DNA of 32,887 nucleotides from Gammaproteobacteria bacterium (GTDB taxonomy: Bacteria; Pseudomonadota; Gammaproteobacteria; Steroidobacterales; XN24). The notes beneath the pieces were generated by a model. That model saw only the letters and a program-made list of their open reading frames with translations, made no database searches and was not told the origin of the DNA. The DNA is taken from the NCBI GenBank assembly GCA_020341735.1, contig CP070833.1, positions 1,860,033 through 1,892,919 on the forward strand, read 5' to 3'. Every line of letters starts with the position of its first letter. Positions within the stretch are counted from its first letter, which is position 1. Below, piece by piece: positions 15,072 to 23,067 of this stretch. The position numbers were made by a program, and so were the translations under genes.

Positions 15072-15923
15072 TCAGCCCGGCCGGCCCGTCGGCGAATAGT
15101 TATCTCGTACGCCGATCTCAGTGAAACCCGCCCGTTTGATATTGCCGTAGGAGTGCTGTTCGTCTCCCGGGACCGCTTCGCCGGTGCAGGTGCCGATCAG
15201 GTTGCAGCCCAGTTCGATCGCTTTGTTGATGCGGCGGGCGAGCAGGGCAGACTGGCTTCCGCGTCTCCGGAACGCGGGATCCGTTGCACCCCAGTCGGTC
15301 CAGCCGACACCGTCTTTCACGTACAGGGCACCGGTGCCGGCGGGGCGGTCGCCATCGAAGCTCATGAAGACGTGCCAGCCGGGCCGTCCCACCAGGCACG
15401 CACAGAGCTGACCACCGGAATCCTCCAGATCAAAAGCTCGCCCAACGATCTGCCCGAACTCTTTCGCATGCTCCGGGCCGACTTCACGAATCGAGAAATC
15501 CGTGACGGGCTCCCCGAGTGGTTCGGCCCCGCGGGCGAACTTCATCCATCCGCGGTCGCGGATGAGGCCGTTCTGCTCGAGCAGAACGGTCAGGGGTATT
15601 GGCTTTGCAACCGGACTTGCTTGAACAAAATAGCGCTCGATTCCGGCGCGGCGATAGAACGCACGGATTGCATTCAGCTGTTCGATGGTTGCCGGTTCAT
15701 CGATGCCGAGTCCGATCACCCGGTTGATCACGATGTTGGCGCCTCGTTCGGCGACAGAAGCATGCGCGCCACCCATGGATTCGAGTCGCAGCCCCATGAC
15801 CTTCCGCACATCCGCGCTGGCGGCCGCGTGAAGATCGATTAGCGCGGCTGATTCGACAGCTTCCAGGTGCCTCGTTATCACGACATGGTCGCTGCCGGGG
15901 TCGCTGTCTGTACGCGAGGCCAT
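15072..15923 (-). CDS. GNAT family N-acetyltransferase, probably tandem domains
   Basis: 283 residues, cytosolic. The C-terminal half (about 145-283) carries the GNAT core: FGQIVGRAFDL, VFMSFDGDRPAGTGALYV, WTDWGATDPAFRRRGSQSALLARRI, where RRRGSQSA is the acetyl-CoA pyrophosphate-binding loop, and NLIGTCTGEAVPG. The N-terminal half (about 15-140) resembles a degenerate second GNAT domain, as in other two-domain members. The substrate cannot be predicted. The start is supported by AAGGAG seven bases before the ATG. The 179 bp upstream hold no gene and probably the promoter. DUF2652 follows 31 bp downstream. Confidence 0.85.
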   Translation of the reverse strand: MASRTDSDPGSDHVVITRHLEAVESAALIDLHAAASADVRKVMGLRLESMGGAHASVAERGANIVINRVIGLGIDEPATIEQLNAIRAFYRRAGIERYFVQASPVAKPIPLTVLLEQNGLIRDRGWMKFARGAEPLGEPVTDFSIREVGPEHAKEFGQIVGRAFDLEDSGGQLCACLVGRPGWHVFMSFDGDRPAGTGALYVKDGVGWTDWGATDPAFRRRGSQSALLARRINKAIELGCNLIGTCTGEAVPGDEQHSYGNIKRAGFTEIGVRDNYSPTGRPG

Positions 15924-16102
15924 GGGGTCTCCTTGCCGGATAAAGCCCGAGATGTGAGGGCGATAGTTATCAGATTAGTCCAAATGGCTGACCCATGGGC
16001 CGACGCAATATCGCAGCGAGCCAACGATTGATGTTCATTTCGGGCCATTGACACCGCCAGGAATCCACGCCGCGACCGTCGAATCTGGCAGCTTTCTGAT
16101 GG

Positions 16103-16936
16103 TCAGACAGCAGCGAAGAAGTCGGCGATCGCGTTGCTGATCGTTTGCGGGCGTTCCATTGGTACCAGGTGTCCGGCATCTGCAACCTGGAGGAAACGCG
16201 CTTCCGGATGCAGCCGCCGCCAACTCCGCCAGGACTCATCCAGCACCGTGTCGGAGTGTTCGCCGCGGACGGCCAGCATTGGTACGCGGCAGCGTTTGAG
16301 CGCCGGCCAGATCCACGGGCAGGTGGCATAGATCCGCGCCTCCCACTCGCGCGGGAAACTGAGCTTGTAGCCGCCGCCCTCGCACTCGCGGGTGCCTGCG
16401 TTGATGTAATCCCATAGCGCCTCGTCGTCCATGCGACGAAATACCCTGGCGCGACGATGAAAATCGAACGCCGCCTGCCGGGTCTCCCAATGGTCCGGAC
16501 GATTGAGGGCCTTGCGGATGATCGGGATGCGCGAGCGCCAGCGCTCAGGCGTGAGTTGCAAAGACAATACATACTTGAGTGGCAGCATGACCGGATCGAT
16601 CAGTGCCAGGGCCCGGAACAGGTCTGGCCGACGCACTGCTGTCAGGACAGTGATCGTGGCTCCCATGGAGTGACCTCCCGCCAGGATCGGCGGATCACAC
16701 TCTGTTTCAATAAAGTCGATCAGGTCGGGGATGAGCTCGACCCAGCGGCGAAAATGAGGGTGATGATCCGGCTGCACCAGAGGCAGCCAGTGTAGGCACT
16801 TGACGTGGCGATCGGCGGTCAGAGGCTCGAGCATGCGCCGGTAGCTGCCCGGTGGATAAGCATTGGCGTGGGCGAAGTGCATGACCGGCCCGTCGCCGCC
16901 GAAATCCGTGAATTCCATCCGAGTCTGTCCCTCCAT
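16103..16936 (-). CDS. Alpha/beta hydrolase
   Basis: 277 residues, cytosolic, single alpha/beta-hydrolase domain. Motifs are MHFAHANAYPPGSY (oxyanion region, about 19-32), the nucleophile elbow GGHSMG (Ser90), GEHSD containing the probable acid residue, and DAGHLVPMERP with the catalytic His256. All three triad elements are present, so it should be an active hydrolase; the substrate is unknown. The gene begins 26 bp after ilvD on the same strand and is probably co-transcribed with it, although the fold gives no link to branched-chain synthesis. Met7 is an alternative start. Confidence 0.85.
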   Translation of the reverse strand: MEGQTRMEFTDFGGDGPVMHFAHANAYPPGSYRRMLEPLTADRHVKCLHWLPLVQPDHHPHFRRWVELIPDLIDFIETECDPPILAGGHSMGATITVLTAVRRPDLFRALALIDPVMLPLKYVLSLQLTPERWRSRIPIIRKALNRPDHWETRQAAFDFHRRARVFRRMDDEALWDYINAGTRECEGGGYKLSFPREWEARIYATCPWIWPALKRCRVPMLAVRGEHSDTVLDESWRSWRRLHPEARFLQVADAGHLVPMERPQTISNAIADFFAAV

Positions 16937-16962
16937 CCACGCGGACCTGTCCGGTCCCCGAA

Positions 16963-18639
16963 TCAGGCCGGGGCGTCTGTGATAGCGCCCTGGGAGGCAC
17001 AGCTGACCTGTCGGGCGTACTTGCGCAACAAACAGCCGGCGTCGCGGACTTCGGGCTGCCAGCCCCGCATCCGATCCTCGAGGGCCTGCTCATCGAGATC
17101 CACGCTGATCTCTCGTTTGCGCGCATCAATCACGATTCGGTCCCCGTCCTCCAGCAATGCGATGGGGCCGCCGGCCGCCGCTTCGGGTGCCACATGACCC
17201 ACAACGAAGCCGTGGCTGCCTCCGGAGAAGCGCCCGTCCGTAATCAGGGCGACCGAGTCCCCGAGTCCCTGGCCCATGATGGCGGACGTCGGGCTGAGCA
17301 TCTCGGGCATGCCCGGCCCACCCCTGGGTCCCTCGTAGCGGATGACAACCACGTCGCCGGACTGGATGCCTCCGGCAAGAATCTGGTCAAGTGCCTGTTG
17401 TTCCGAACCGAACACGCGCGCCGGGCCTGCGAAGCGCTCGCCTTCCTTGCCGGTGATCTTGGCGACTGCTCCCGATGGCGCCAGATTGCCGCGCAGAATC
17501 ACCAGGTGACTGTCTGCCTTGATCGGGTTTTCCAGCGGCCGGATGATGTCCTGGCCCTCAGGGTAGGGGGATACACCCGTCAGGTCGTCGGCCAGCGTCT
17601 GACCGCTCACCGTGAGGCAGTCGCCGTGCAGAAGTCCGGCGTCCAGCAAAGTCTTCATCAGCGGCCGGATACCGCCGATTGCGATCAGTTCGGACATCAT
17701 GTAGCGGCCGCTTGGCCTGAGGTCGGCCAGCATCGGCACCCGGGCACCAATCCTCGAGAAGTCTTCGAGCTTGAGCTCGACATTCGCTGCCGCCGCGATC
17801 GCCAGCAGATGCAGGACCGCGTTGGTGGATCCGCCCAACGCGATCGTGACGGCGATGGCGTTCTCGAATGCCTCCTTGCAGAGGATATCGCTGGGCCGGA
17901 TACCACGCGCCAGTAATTCGCAGACCGCAGCGCCTGCCCGACGCGCGTCGTTGCGCTTCGCGTCGGCGACTGCCTCCTGGGCAGAACTGTTGGGAAGGCT
18001 CATCCCCAAAGCCTCGATGGCCGACGCCATCGTGTTGGCGGTGTACATCCCGCCGCAGGAACCCGGTCCCGGGATGGCGGTGCGTTCCACTTCCAGCAGC
18101 TGAGCATCGGAGACGGCGCCTTTCGCGTGCCCCCCCACGGCCTCGAACACCGAGATGACATCCGTGTGACCACTGCCGGGCCGGATTGTGCCGCCGTAGA
18201 CGAACACCGCCGGCCGGTCCATCCGGGCCATGGCCATCATGCAACCCGGCATGTTCTTGTCGCAGCCGCCAATGGCCACCAGGCCGTCCAGGCCCTCCGC
18301 TTCCATGACGGTCTCAATCGAGTCTGCGATCACCTCCCGGGAGACCAGCGAGTAGCGCATACCCGGCGTGCCCATGGAGATGCCATCAGAGACCGTGATG
18401 GTATTGAAGATCACCGACTTGCCACCGGTCGCGTCGGCACCGGCGGCCGCCTCACGGGCGAGACCGTCGATATGCATATTGCAGGGAGTCACCTGGCTCC
18501 AGGTCGAGGCGATGCCGACCTGCGGCTTGCCAAAGTCTTCGTCGACAAAGCCCACGGCCCGCAACATCGCGCGGCTTGGCGCCCTTGTAACGCCGTCCAC
18601 GACGACCCGCGAGTACGCCCTCGGGTCCTTTTTATTCAT
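16963..18639 (-). CDS. ilvD: Dihydroxy-acid dehydratase
   Basis: 558 residues, normal for the family. It converts 2,3-dihydroxy-isovalerate and 2,3-dihydroxy-3-methylvalerate to the 2-keto acids, the step between IlvC and IlvE, in the cytosol. Fe-S and Mg2+ ligands are visible: TPCNMH (Cys53), TVSDGISMG (Asp85), [10 protein letters not shown] (Cys126, Asp127, Lys128) and [14 protein letters not shown] (Cys195). The C-terminal domain has [11 protein letters not shown] and [16 protein letters not shown], the usual signature around the catalytic Ser. It is transcribed divergently from ilvC across a 414-bp regulatory region. A TATATA box (18658-18663) lies 18 bases upstream of the ATG without a good -35, suggesting activation from the operator-like repeats beyond it. 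Confidence 0.97.
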   Translation of the reverse strand: MNKKDPRAYSRVVVDGVTRAPSRAMLRAVGFVDEDFGKPQVGIASTWSQVTPCNMHIDGLAREAAAGADATGGKSVIFNTITVSDGISMGTPGMRYSLVSREVIADSIETVMEAEGLDGLVAIGGCDKNMPGCMMAMARMDRPAVFVYGGTIRPGSGHTDVISVFEAVGGHAKGAVSDAQLLEVERTAIPGPGSCGGMYTANTMASAIEALGMSLPNSSAQEAVADAKRNDARRAGAAVCELLARGIRPSDILCKEAFENAIAVTIALGGSTNAVLHLLAIAAAANVELKLEDFSRIGARVPMLADLRPSGRYMMSELIAIGGIRPLMKTLLDAGLLHGDCLTVSGQTLADDLTGVSPYPEGQDIIRPLENPIKADSHLVILRGNLAPSGAVAKITGKEGERFAGPARVFGSEQQALDQILAGGIQSGDVVVIRYEGPRGGPGMPEMLSPTSAIMGQGLGDSVALITDGRFSGGSHGFVVGHVAPEAAAGGPIALLEDGDRIVIDARKREISVDLDEQALEDRMRGWQPEVRDAGCLLRKYARQVSCASQGAITDAPA

Positions 18640-18684
18640 GTCAAAATCCAGTTTGCATATATAAGGTGTTGAAAGGGGCTATTT

Positions 18685-18728
18685 TGCGGCATTGCAGCGC
18701 ATACTGTGTGCATATCTGCGGCAATGCA
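18685..18728. promoter_or_regulatory. Candidate shared operator between ilvD and ilvC
   Basis: Two nearly identical 12-mers, TGCGGCATTGCA (18685-18696) and TGCGGCAATGCA (18717-18728), are spaced 32 bp start to start, three helical turns, with one mismatch. The same region also contains the inverted repeat GCATTGC (18689-18695) / GCAATGC (18721-18727) centred near 18708. TGCATAT also occurs at 18654-18660 and 18709-18715. The element lies upstream of both divergent promoters: about 20 bp beyond the ilvD -10 box and 10 bp before the ilvC -35. LysR-type regulators such as IlvY, or Lrp, act in comparable places in other bacteria, but I cannot name the regulator here. Confidence 0.5.
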
Positions 18729-18738
18729 AAATTTTTTG

Positions 18739-18769
18739 TTGACTTGAAGAAAACCATCGTGCTTAAAAT
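18739..18769 (+). promoter_or_regulatory. Probable sigma-70 promoter of the ilvC operon
   Basis: The -35 box is TTGACT (18739-18744; 5 of 6 consensus). The -10 box is TAAAAT (18764-18769; 5 of 6) with a 19-bp spacer; CTTAAA at 18762 would give a 17-bp spacer but a poorer box. Transcription would start near 18776, giving a leader of about 280 nt that contains the leader peptide and attenuator. A T-run (18731-18738) precedes the -35. Confidence 0.6.
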
Positions 18770-18803
18770 CGCTCCACGCGACAACTGAAGCAGACCCTTG
18801 TCC

Positions 18804-18950
18804 ATGATCAACCGAAACGCACAACGTCTGAGAACCCGCGCCGTGGCACGCGCCGCGCGGCTTGACGTATCCATGCGCGACTCGGTCGTCGTACTCCTTA
18901 GCCTCATTATTCTCATTCTCGTAATTGGGAACAGCGGGGTTGCGGTCTAG
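18804..18950 (+). CDS. ilvL: ilv-operon leader peptide (attenuation)
   Basis: A 48-residue open frame. Its second half reads [19 protein letters not shown], that is 4 Val, 5 Leu and 4 Ile codons within 14 positions (residues 28-41, 18885-18926), interrupted by one Ser. This is what a leader peptide sensing all three branched-chain aminoacyl-tRNAs should look like, comparable in principle to IlvL of enterobacteria though unrelated in sequence. The first 23 residues are Arg-rich. The internal ATG at 18873 would give a 25-residue peptide of more usual size, and neither start has a strong Shine-Dalgarno. The TAG at 18948-18950 lies 27 bases before the terminator stem, so a ribosome finishing the peptide would cover the antiterminator strand at 18934-18941. 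Confidence 0.85.
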   Translation: MINRNAQRLRTRAVARAARLDVSMRDSVVVLLSLIILILVIGNSGVAV

Positions 18951-19014
18951 ACAAGCGAAGCGAAAGAACAGAACCACAAACCCCGCGACCGGAAACGGAA
19001 GCGGGGTTTTTTTT
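18934..19014 (+). terminator. BCAA attenuator: terminator and competing antiterminator
   Basis: The terminator stem is AAACCCCGC (18978-18986) with GCGGGGTTT (19001-19009), 9 perfect pairs. An inner CCG-GAAA-CGG tetraloop helix (18989-18998) caps it, and a run of 8 T follows (19007-19014). The 5' arm AACCCCGC (18979-18986) is also perfectly complementary to GCGGGGTT at 18934-18941, inside the leader-peptide coding region and just 7 bases after the Val/Leu/Ile codon run. The two pairings exclude each other. Ribosome stalling on the run leaves 18934-18941 free to form the antiterminator, while completion of the peptide masks it and the terminator forms. An upstream AACCCGC (18833-18839) could act as the protector strand. 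Confidence 0.9.
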
Positions 19015-19053
19015 ACCTGGAAAAAATCGAGCGATAGGGAAACGGAGCAGAGA

Positions 19054-20058
19054 ATGAAGATCTACGTCGAATCGGATGTTGATACCCGCGGGATGCGTGG
19101 CACGCGTGTTGCGGTTATCGGTTATGGCAGCCAGGGGCGGGCACACGCCCTTAACCTGAAGGACAGTGGCTTCGACGTGACCGTTGGCCTGCGTCCCGAA
19201 GGGGCGAGCTGGAAACGCGCAGAAGCCGACGGCATGAAGGTCGCTGCTACTGACAAGGCGGCAACCGGCGCCGATATCGTGGCCATGCTGGTGCCGGACA
19301 TGGCTCAGCCCGCGGCCTACGAGGCCGTGTCCGCCAATCTCAAGCCCGGCTGCGCCCTGCTTTTTGCCCATGGATTCAACATCCATTACGACCGCATCAA
19401 GCCGAACCCGGACATTGACGTCATCCTAGTCGCCCCGAAGGGCCCCGGCGATCTCGTTCGCCGTCAGTACGAGGAAGGTCGTGGAGTACCGGCGCTCATG
19501 GCGGTCGCCCAGGACGCCACCGGCCGTGCCCGGTCGAAGGCCCTGCTGTACGCCCACGGCATCGGCGGTACCCGCGGCGGCGTGCTCGAGACGACGTTTG
19601 CCGAAGAAACCGAGACCGATCTGTTCGGTGAGCAGGCAGTGCTTTGCGGTGGCGTCACCGAACTGGTCGTACAGGGCTTCGAAACCCTGGTGGAGGCGGG
19701 CTACAAGCCAGAGATCGCCTATTTCGAGTGCATGCATGAACTGAAGCTGATCGTAGACCTGCTCCACGAAGGTGGACTGGCAAAGATGCACGAGTTCGTC
19801 AGCGAGAACGCCAAGTACGGCGACCTGAGCCGCGGGCCGAGGGTGGTGGACGATCACACGCGTCAGCGCATGCGGGAGGTGCTGGAGGAAGTACGTGACG
19901 GTACCTTTGCGCGCGAGTGGGCCGCCGAATACGAGGCGGGCCTGCCTGAATACAACGCTGCGATGAAGAAAGATCTCGAGCATCCCATCGAGAAAGTCGG
20001 GCGGGATCTGCGCGCGCGGATGTCCTGGCTGAAATCGGGCAAGCAGGCGGCGGCGTAA
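19054..20058 (+). CDS. ilvC: Ketol-acid reductoisomerase (class I, NADP-type)
   Basis: 334 residues, class I length. It isomerises and reduces acetolactate and acetohydroxybutyrate to the dihydroxy acids. The Rossmann motif is [19 protein letters not shown] (Gly23-Gly28). The cofactor loop GLRPEGASW (Arg47, Ser52) suggests NADPH preference. Other residues are AHGFNIHY with His106, the first metal-site segment [14 protein letters not shown] (Asp189, Glu193) and the second, [11 protein letters not shown] (Glu225, Glu229). The start at 19054 has GGAG 6 bases upstream. The frame is open back to 18925, but that extension runs through the attenuator and is not real. It is the first structural gene of the attenuated operon, followed 2 bp later by ilvG. 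Confidence 0.97.
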   Translation: MKIYVESDVDTRGMRGTRVAVIGYGSQGRAHALNLKDSGFDVTVGLRPEGASWKRAEADGMKVAATDKAATGADIVAMLVPDMAQPAAYEAVSANLKPGCALLFAHGFNIHYDRIKPNPDIDVILVAPKGPGDLVRRQYEEGRGVPALMAVAQDATGRARSKALLYAHGIGGTRGGVLETTFAEETETDLFGEQAVLCGGVTELVVQGFETLVEAGYKPEIAYFECMHELKLIVDLLHEGGLAKMHEFVSENAKYGDLSRGPRVVDDHTRQRMREVLEEVRDGTFAREWAAEYEAGLPEYNAAMKKDLEHPIEKVGRDLRARMSWLKSGKQAAA

Positions 20059-20060
20059 GC

Positions 20061-21710
20061 GTGAAAGGAGCAGAACTACTGGTGAAGGCCCTCGAGCAGG
20101 AGGGCATCGACGTCGTCTTCGGGTATCCGGGGGGCGCGATCATGCCTGTCTACGATGCCCTGCTCGACTCTCCGATCCGGCATGTGTTGGCCCGCCATGA
20201 GCAGGGTGCAGTGCTGGCGGCCGACGGCTTCGCCAGGGTGACCGGCAAGCCCGGCGTCTGCATGGCCACGTCCGGCCCCGGCGCCACCAACCTGGTGACA
20301 GGCATCGCCAATGCTTTCATGGACTCGGTGCCGATAGTGGCTATCACTGGACAGGTGCCGACACCGGTAATGGGGACAGACGCGTTCCAGGAAGTGGACA
20401 TCTTCGGCATCACCATGCCGATCGTGAAACACAGCTTCCTGATCCGCCGCGCCGAAGATATCCCGCGGATCATCGGTGAGGCCTTCCACATCGCCACCGA
20501 GGGCCGCCCGGGGCCGGTGCTGGTGGATCTGCCCAAGGACGTGGCCAACACCATGACCAGCGTTCCCCCGATCTTCGAGATGAAGTCTCCGGACCTCGGC
20601 CGACCTGATCCCGAGCAACTCGCGCTTGCCTGCCGATTGCTGCAGGAGGCAGAGCGTCCGGTCCTGTATGCGGGCGGCGGCGTCGGCATCGCCCGGGCCG
20701 TGGATGCGTTCAGCGCATATGCCCGTGCCAGTCGCATCCCCGTCGTAACGACACTCAAGGGCATCGGCGCGGTTCCGACCCGCCATGCCGATTATCTGGG
20801 CATGCTCGGCATGCACGGCAACCTGGCGGCCAACAAGGCCGTGCAGGCTTCCGATTTGTTGATCTGCGTCGGTGCACGTTTTGATGACCGCGCCACTGGC
20901 CGGCTGGATGGTTTCGCCCCTGGTGCCAAGGTCATCCATATGGACGCCGACCCCAGTGAGATCAGCAAGCTGCGTTTCGCTGACGCCGGGCTACTGGGCG
21001 ATCTCCGGGTCTCGCTGGCCAGTCTGCCCACCGAGCTCTCTATCGAGCCGTGGCGGGCGTGGTGTGGCGAGCGCAAACGGGAGCACGCCTGGCGCTACGA
21101 CGCGCCCGGTGACGGCATCTACGTGCCGGACATGCTTCGGCGTATCACCGAAGCCGACCCGGAGGTGACGATCGCCTGCGACGTCGGCCAGCATCAGATG
21201 TGGGTAGCCCAGCACTGTCATTTCCAGCGGCCCGAACAGCACCTGACCAGTGCCGGGCTGGGCGCAATGGGATTCGGTATCCCGGCCGGCATCGGTGCGT
21301 TGATGGGCGATCCCGACGGGCGCGTCCTGACGGTCACCGGTGACGGCTCGATCATGATGAATCTGCAGGAGCTGCAGACCATCCGCCGTTACGAGCTGCC
21401 GCTAAAGATGCTGCTGGTGGACAACGCCTCCCTGGGCATGGTCCGTCAGTGGCAGGAGCTGTTCCACGAAGAGCGTTACAGCGAAGTGGATCTGTCCGAC
21501 AACCCGGATTTCGTCGAAGTGGCCCGCTCCTTCGGGATAGAGGCCTTCCGCGTGACCCGCCGGGACCAGGTGGACGCCGCCATCGAACGGCTGCTGGACG
21601 CCGATGGGGCGATCCTCGCCCATGTGTGTATCGATCCCAAGACCAATGTCTGGCCGCTGGTGCCGCCGGGCGAGACCAATGACGTGATGCTGGAGGGCAT
21701 GAGCGCATGA
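20061..21710 (+). CDS. ilvG: Acetolactate synthase large subunit
   Basis: 549 residues, thiamine-diphosphate enzyme making acetolactate or acetohydroxybutyrate. Key parts are FGYPGGAIMPVYDAL, RHEQGAVLAADGFARVTG with catalytic Glu47, TSGPGATNLVTGIANA, the central FAD-linked domain (VCVGARFDDR-like ICVGARFDDRATG), and GDGSIMMN from residue 427 with the ThDP/Mg2+ loop through VDNASLGMVRQWQ. It starts with GTG 2 bp after ilvC. The stop overlaps the ATG of the small-subunit gene (21707-21710). I use ilvG because the partner is an IlvM-type small subunit; ilvB or ilvI would be equally acceptable names. Confidence 0.95.
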   Translation: MKGAELLVKALEQEGIDVVFGYPGGAIMPVYDALLDSPIRHVLARHEQGAVLAADGFARVTGKPGVCMATSGPGATNLVTGIANAFMDSVPIVAITGQVPTPVMGTDAFQEVDIFGITMPIVKHSFLIRRAEDIPRIIGEAFHIATEGRPGPVLVDLPKDVANTMTSVPPIFEMKSPDLGRPDPEQLALACRLLQEAERPVLYAGGGVGIARAVDAFSAYARASRIPVVTTLKGIGAVPTRHADYLGMLGMHGNLAANKAVQASDLLICVGARFDDRATGRLDGFAPGAKVIHMDADPSEISKLRFADAGLLGDLRVSLASLPTELSIEPWRAWCGERKREHAWRYDAPGDGIYVPDMLRRITEADPEVTIACDVGQHQMWVAQHCHFQRPEQHLTSAGLGAMGFGIPAGIGALMGDPDGRVLTVTGDGSIMMNLQELQTIRRYELPLKMLLVDNASLGMVRQWQELFHEERYSEVDLSDNPDFVEVARSFGIEAFRVTRRDQVDAAIERLLDADGAILAHVCIDPKTNVWPLVPPGETNDVMLEGMSA

Positions 21711-21982
21711 ACCACACAATGACACTGACGATCCAGCGGGTGGAGGGGGCCCTGATCCGCGCCTTGGGGCTCATCGAGCGCCGGGGTTTCGCGGTCACGT
21801 CCATTGACGCATCGGCCGACGAGGCCGCCCAGCAGATGGAACTCACCATAGAGGTGCGTTCCCCGGGGCGGTCCGCGGACGTACTCGCGCGGCAGATTGA
21901 GAAGCTGTTCGACGTCCGCTCCGTAGACCTCGTAAGAACCGATGAGCCAGCCGTTCAGCTGGAGGAGAGCATGGCATGCTGA
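21707..21982 (+). CDS. ilvM: Acetolactate synthase small subunit, IlvM-type
   Basis: 91 residues made of one ACT domain (TLTIQRVEGALIRALGLIERRGF, then MELTIEVRSPGRSADVLARQIEKLFDV). This is the length of E. coli IlvM and half the size of IlvH/IlvN, which carry a second domain. It activates the large subunit. Short IlvM-type subunits are associated with valine-resistant isozyme II, so weaker end-product inhibition by valine is possible here (inference). ATGA overlap with ilvG and a 7-base overlap with ilvA indicate translational coupling. Confidence 0.92.
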   Translation: MNHTMTLTIQRVEGALIRALGLIERRGFAVTSIDASADEAAQQMELTIEVRSPGRSADVLARQIEKLFDVRSVDLVRTDEPAVQLEESMAC

Positions 21983-23067
21983 CCCCCGATTCCGTATCCG
22001 CGGACCTTGGCAACGATCTGCCGGAACCGCATGTAGACGACGTATTTCCCGTAAGCCTCGATGAGGTGCGCCGGGCGCACCGCGTGGTAATGGACCACTT
22101 GTTGCCTACGCCCACAGTGAGTCATCCGCTACTCGGCGGCAAACTTGGCTGTGAGGCGTTCGTGAAACTCGAGAACACCCACAATATCGGTTCTTTCAAG
22201 ATCCGCGGCGGCCTGAACCTGCTCGCCGGCATGAGCGATGACGAGAAGTCCCGCGGACTGGTCACGGCGACTCGCGGCAACCACGGTCAGTCGCTGGCGA
22301 AGGCCGCGGCCATGCATGCAGTGAAATGTACGATCTTCGTTCCCGGCGGCAACAATTCGCACAAGAATGCGGCGATGGCCGCGCTGGGCGCAGACGTGAT
22401 CGAGGCGGGCCATGATTTTGACGCCGCCATGATGGCGGCCGAACGCTTCGCCCGGACCGAACGCGCACGGCTGGTGCATCCCGCTCGGGAGCCGGCATTG
22501 ATCGCAGGCGTGGGCACCATCGCTCTCGAGATGCTGGCCGAAGCCGGACATCTGGACGCGCTGTTTCTGCCGGTCGGCGGCGGCAGCATCGCAGCCGGCA
22601 TGGCGATCGTATTCAGTGCGCTCAGTCCTCACACAAAGATCTACGGCGTCCAGTCGGAGAACGCTCCGGCCATGCATCACGCATGGCATAGCGGCGAGCA
22701 GCGGCCATTCGCCGTGACTGACACGATCGCCGACGGACTCGCTGTGAGGGTGCCGGTCGACACGACGCTGAAAGTTTTGCGGAGCCTGCTGGAGAGCATG
22801 CTGCTGGTTTCAGAAGAAGCCATCCAAGAGGCGATCCGGTGTTATGCATCCACGATCCATCACATGGCGGAAGGGGCCGCGGCCGCGCCACTGGCGGCGG
22901 CGATGTCGATGCGGGAACAGCTTGCCGGCAAGCGCGTCGGTCTGGTACTGACCGGCGGCAATATCGATACCGGGACGCTCGTTCATGCGCTCTCCGGCGC
23001 GCCCGCCAAACACGTGCCACAGGCCATGCCCATGTTCCCGATCCGCGAGCTAAGTTATGGCTACTGA
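21976..23067 (+). CDS. ilvA: Threonine dehydratase (short form without ACT domain)
   Basis: 363 residues, fold-type II PLP enzyme deaminating threonine to 2-oxobutyrate, the entry to isoleucine. ENTHNIGSFKIRGG carries the PLP Lys75, ATRGNHGQSLA is the substrate loop (about 98-108), GGGSIAAG at 201-208 binds the phosphate, and VLTGGNID is near the C-terminus. The protein ends about 30 residues after that motif, so the C-terminal ACT-like regulatory domains of the 500-residue biosynthetic IlvA are absent. Location in the ilv-leu operon argues for a biosynthetic role. Allosteric control by isoleucine is probably missing. It overlaps ilvM by 7 and leuA by 11 bases. Confidence 0.88.
   Translation: MLTPDSVSADLGNDLPEPHVDDVFPVSLDEVRRAHRVVMDHLLPTPTVSHPLLGGKLGCEAFVKLENTHNIGSFKIRGGLNLLAGMSDDEKSRGLVTATRGNHGQSLAKAAAMHAVKCTIFVPGGNNSHKNAAMAALGADVIEAGHDFDAAMMAAERFARTERARLVHPAREPALIAGVGTIALEMLAEAGHLDALFLPVGGGSIAAGMAIVFSALSPHTKIYGVQSENAPAMHHAWHSGEQRPFAVTDTIADGLAVRVPVDTTLKVLRSLLESMLLVSEEAIQEAIRCYASTIHHMAEGAAAAPLAAAMSMREQLAGKRVGLVLTGGNIDTGTLVHALSGAPAKHVPQAMPMFPIRELSYGY

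Noticed and set aside
18925..19053. N-terminal extension of ilvC to an ATG at 18925
   Set aside because: It would translate the attenuator hairpin and T-run. KARI proteins start at MKIYVESD, which has its own GGAG site.
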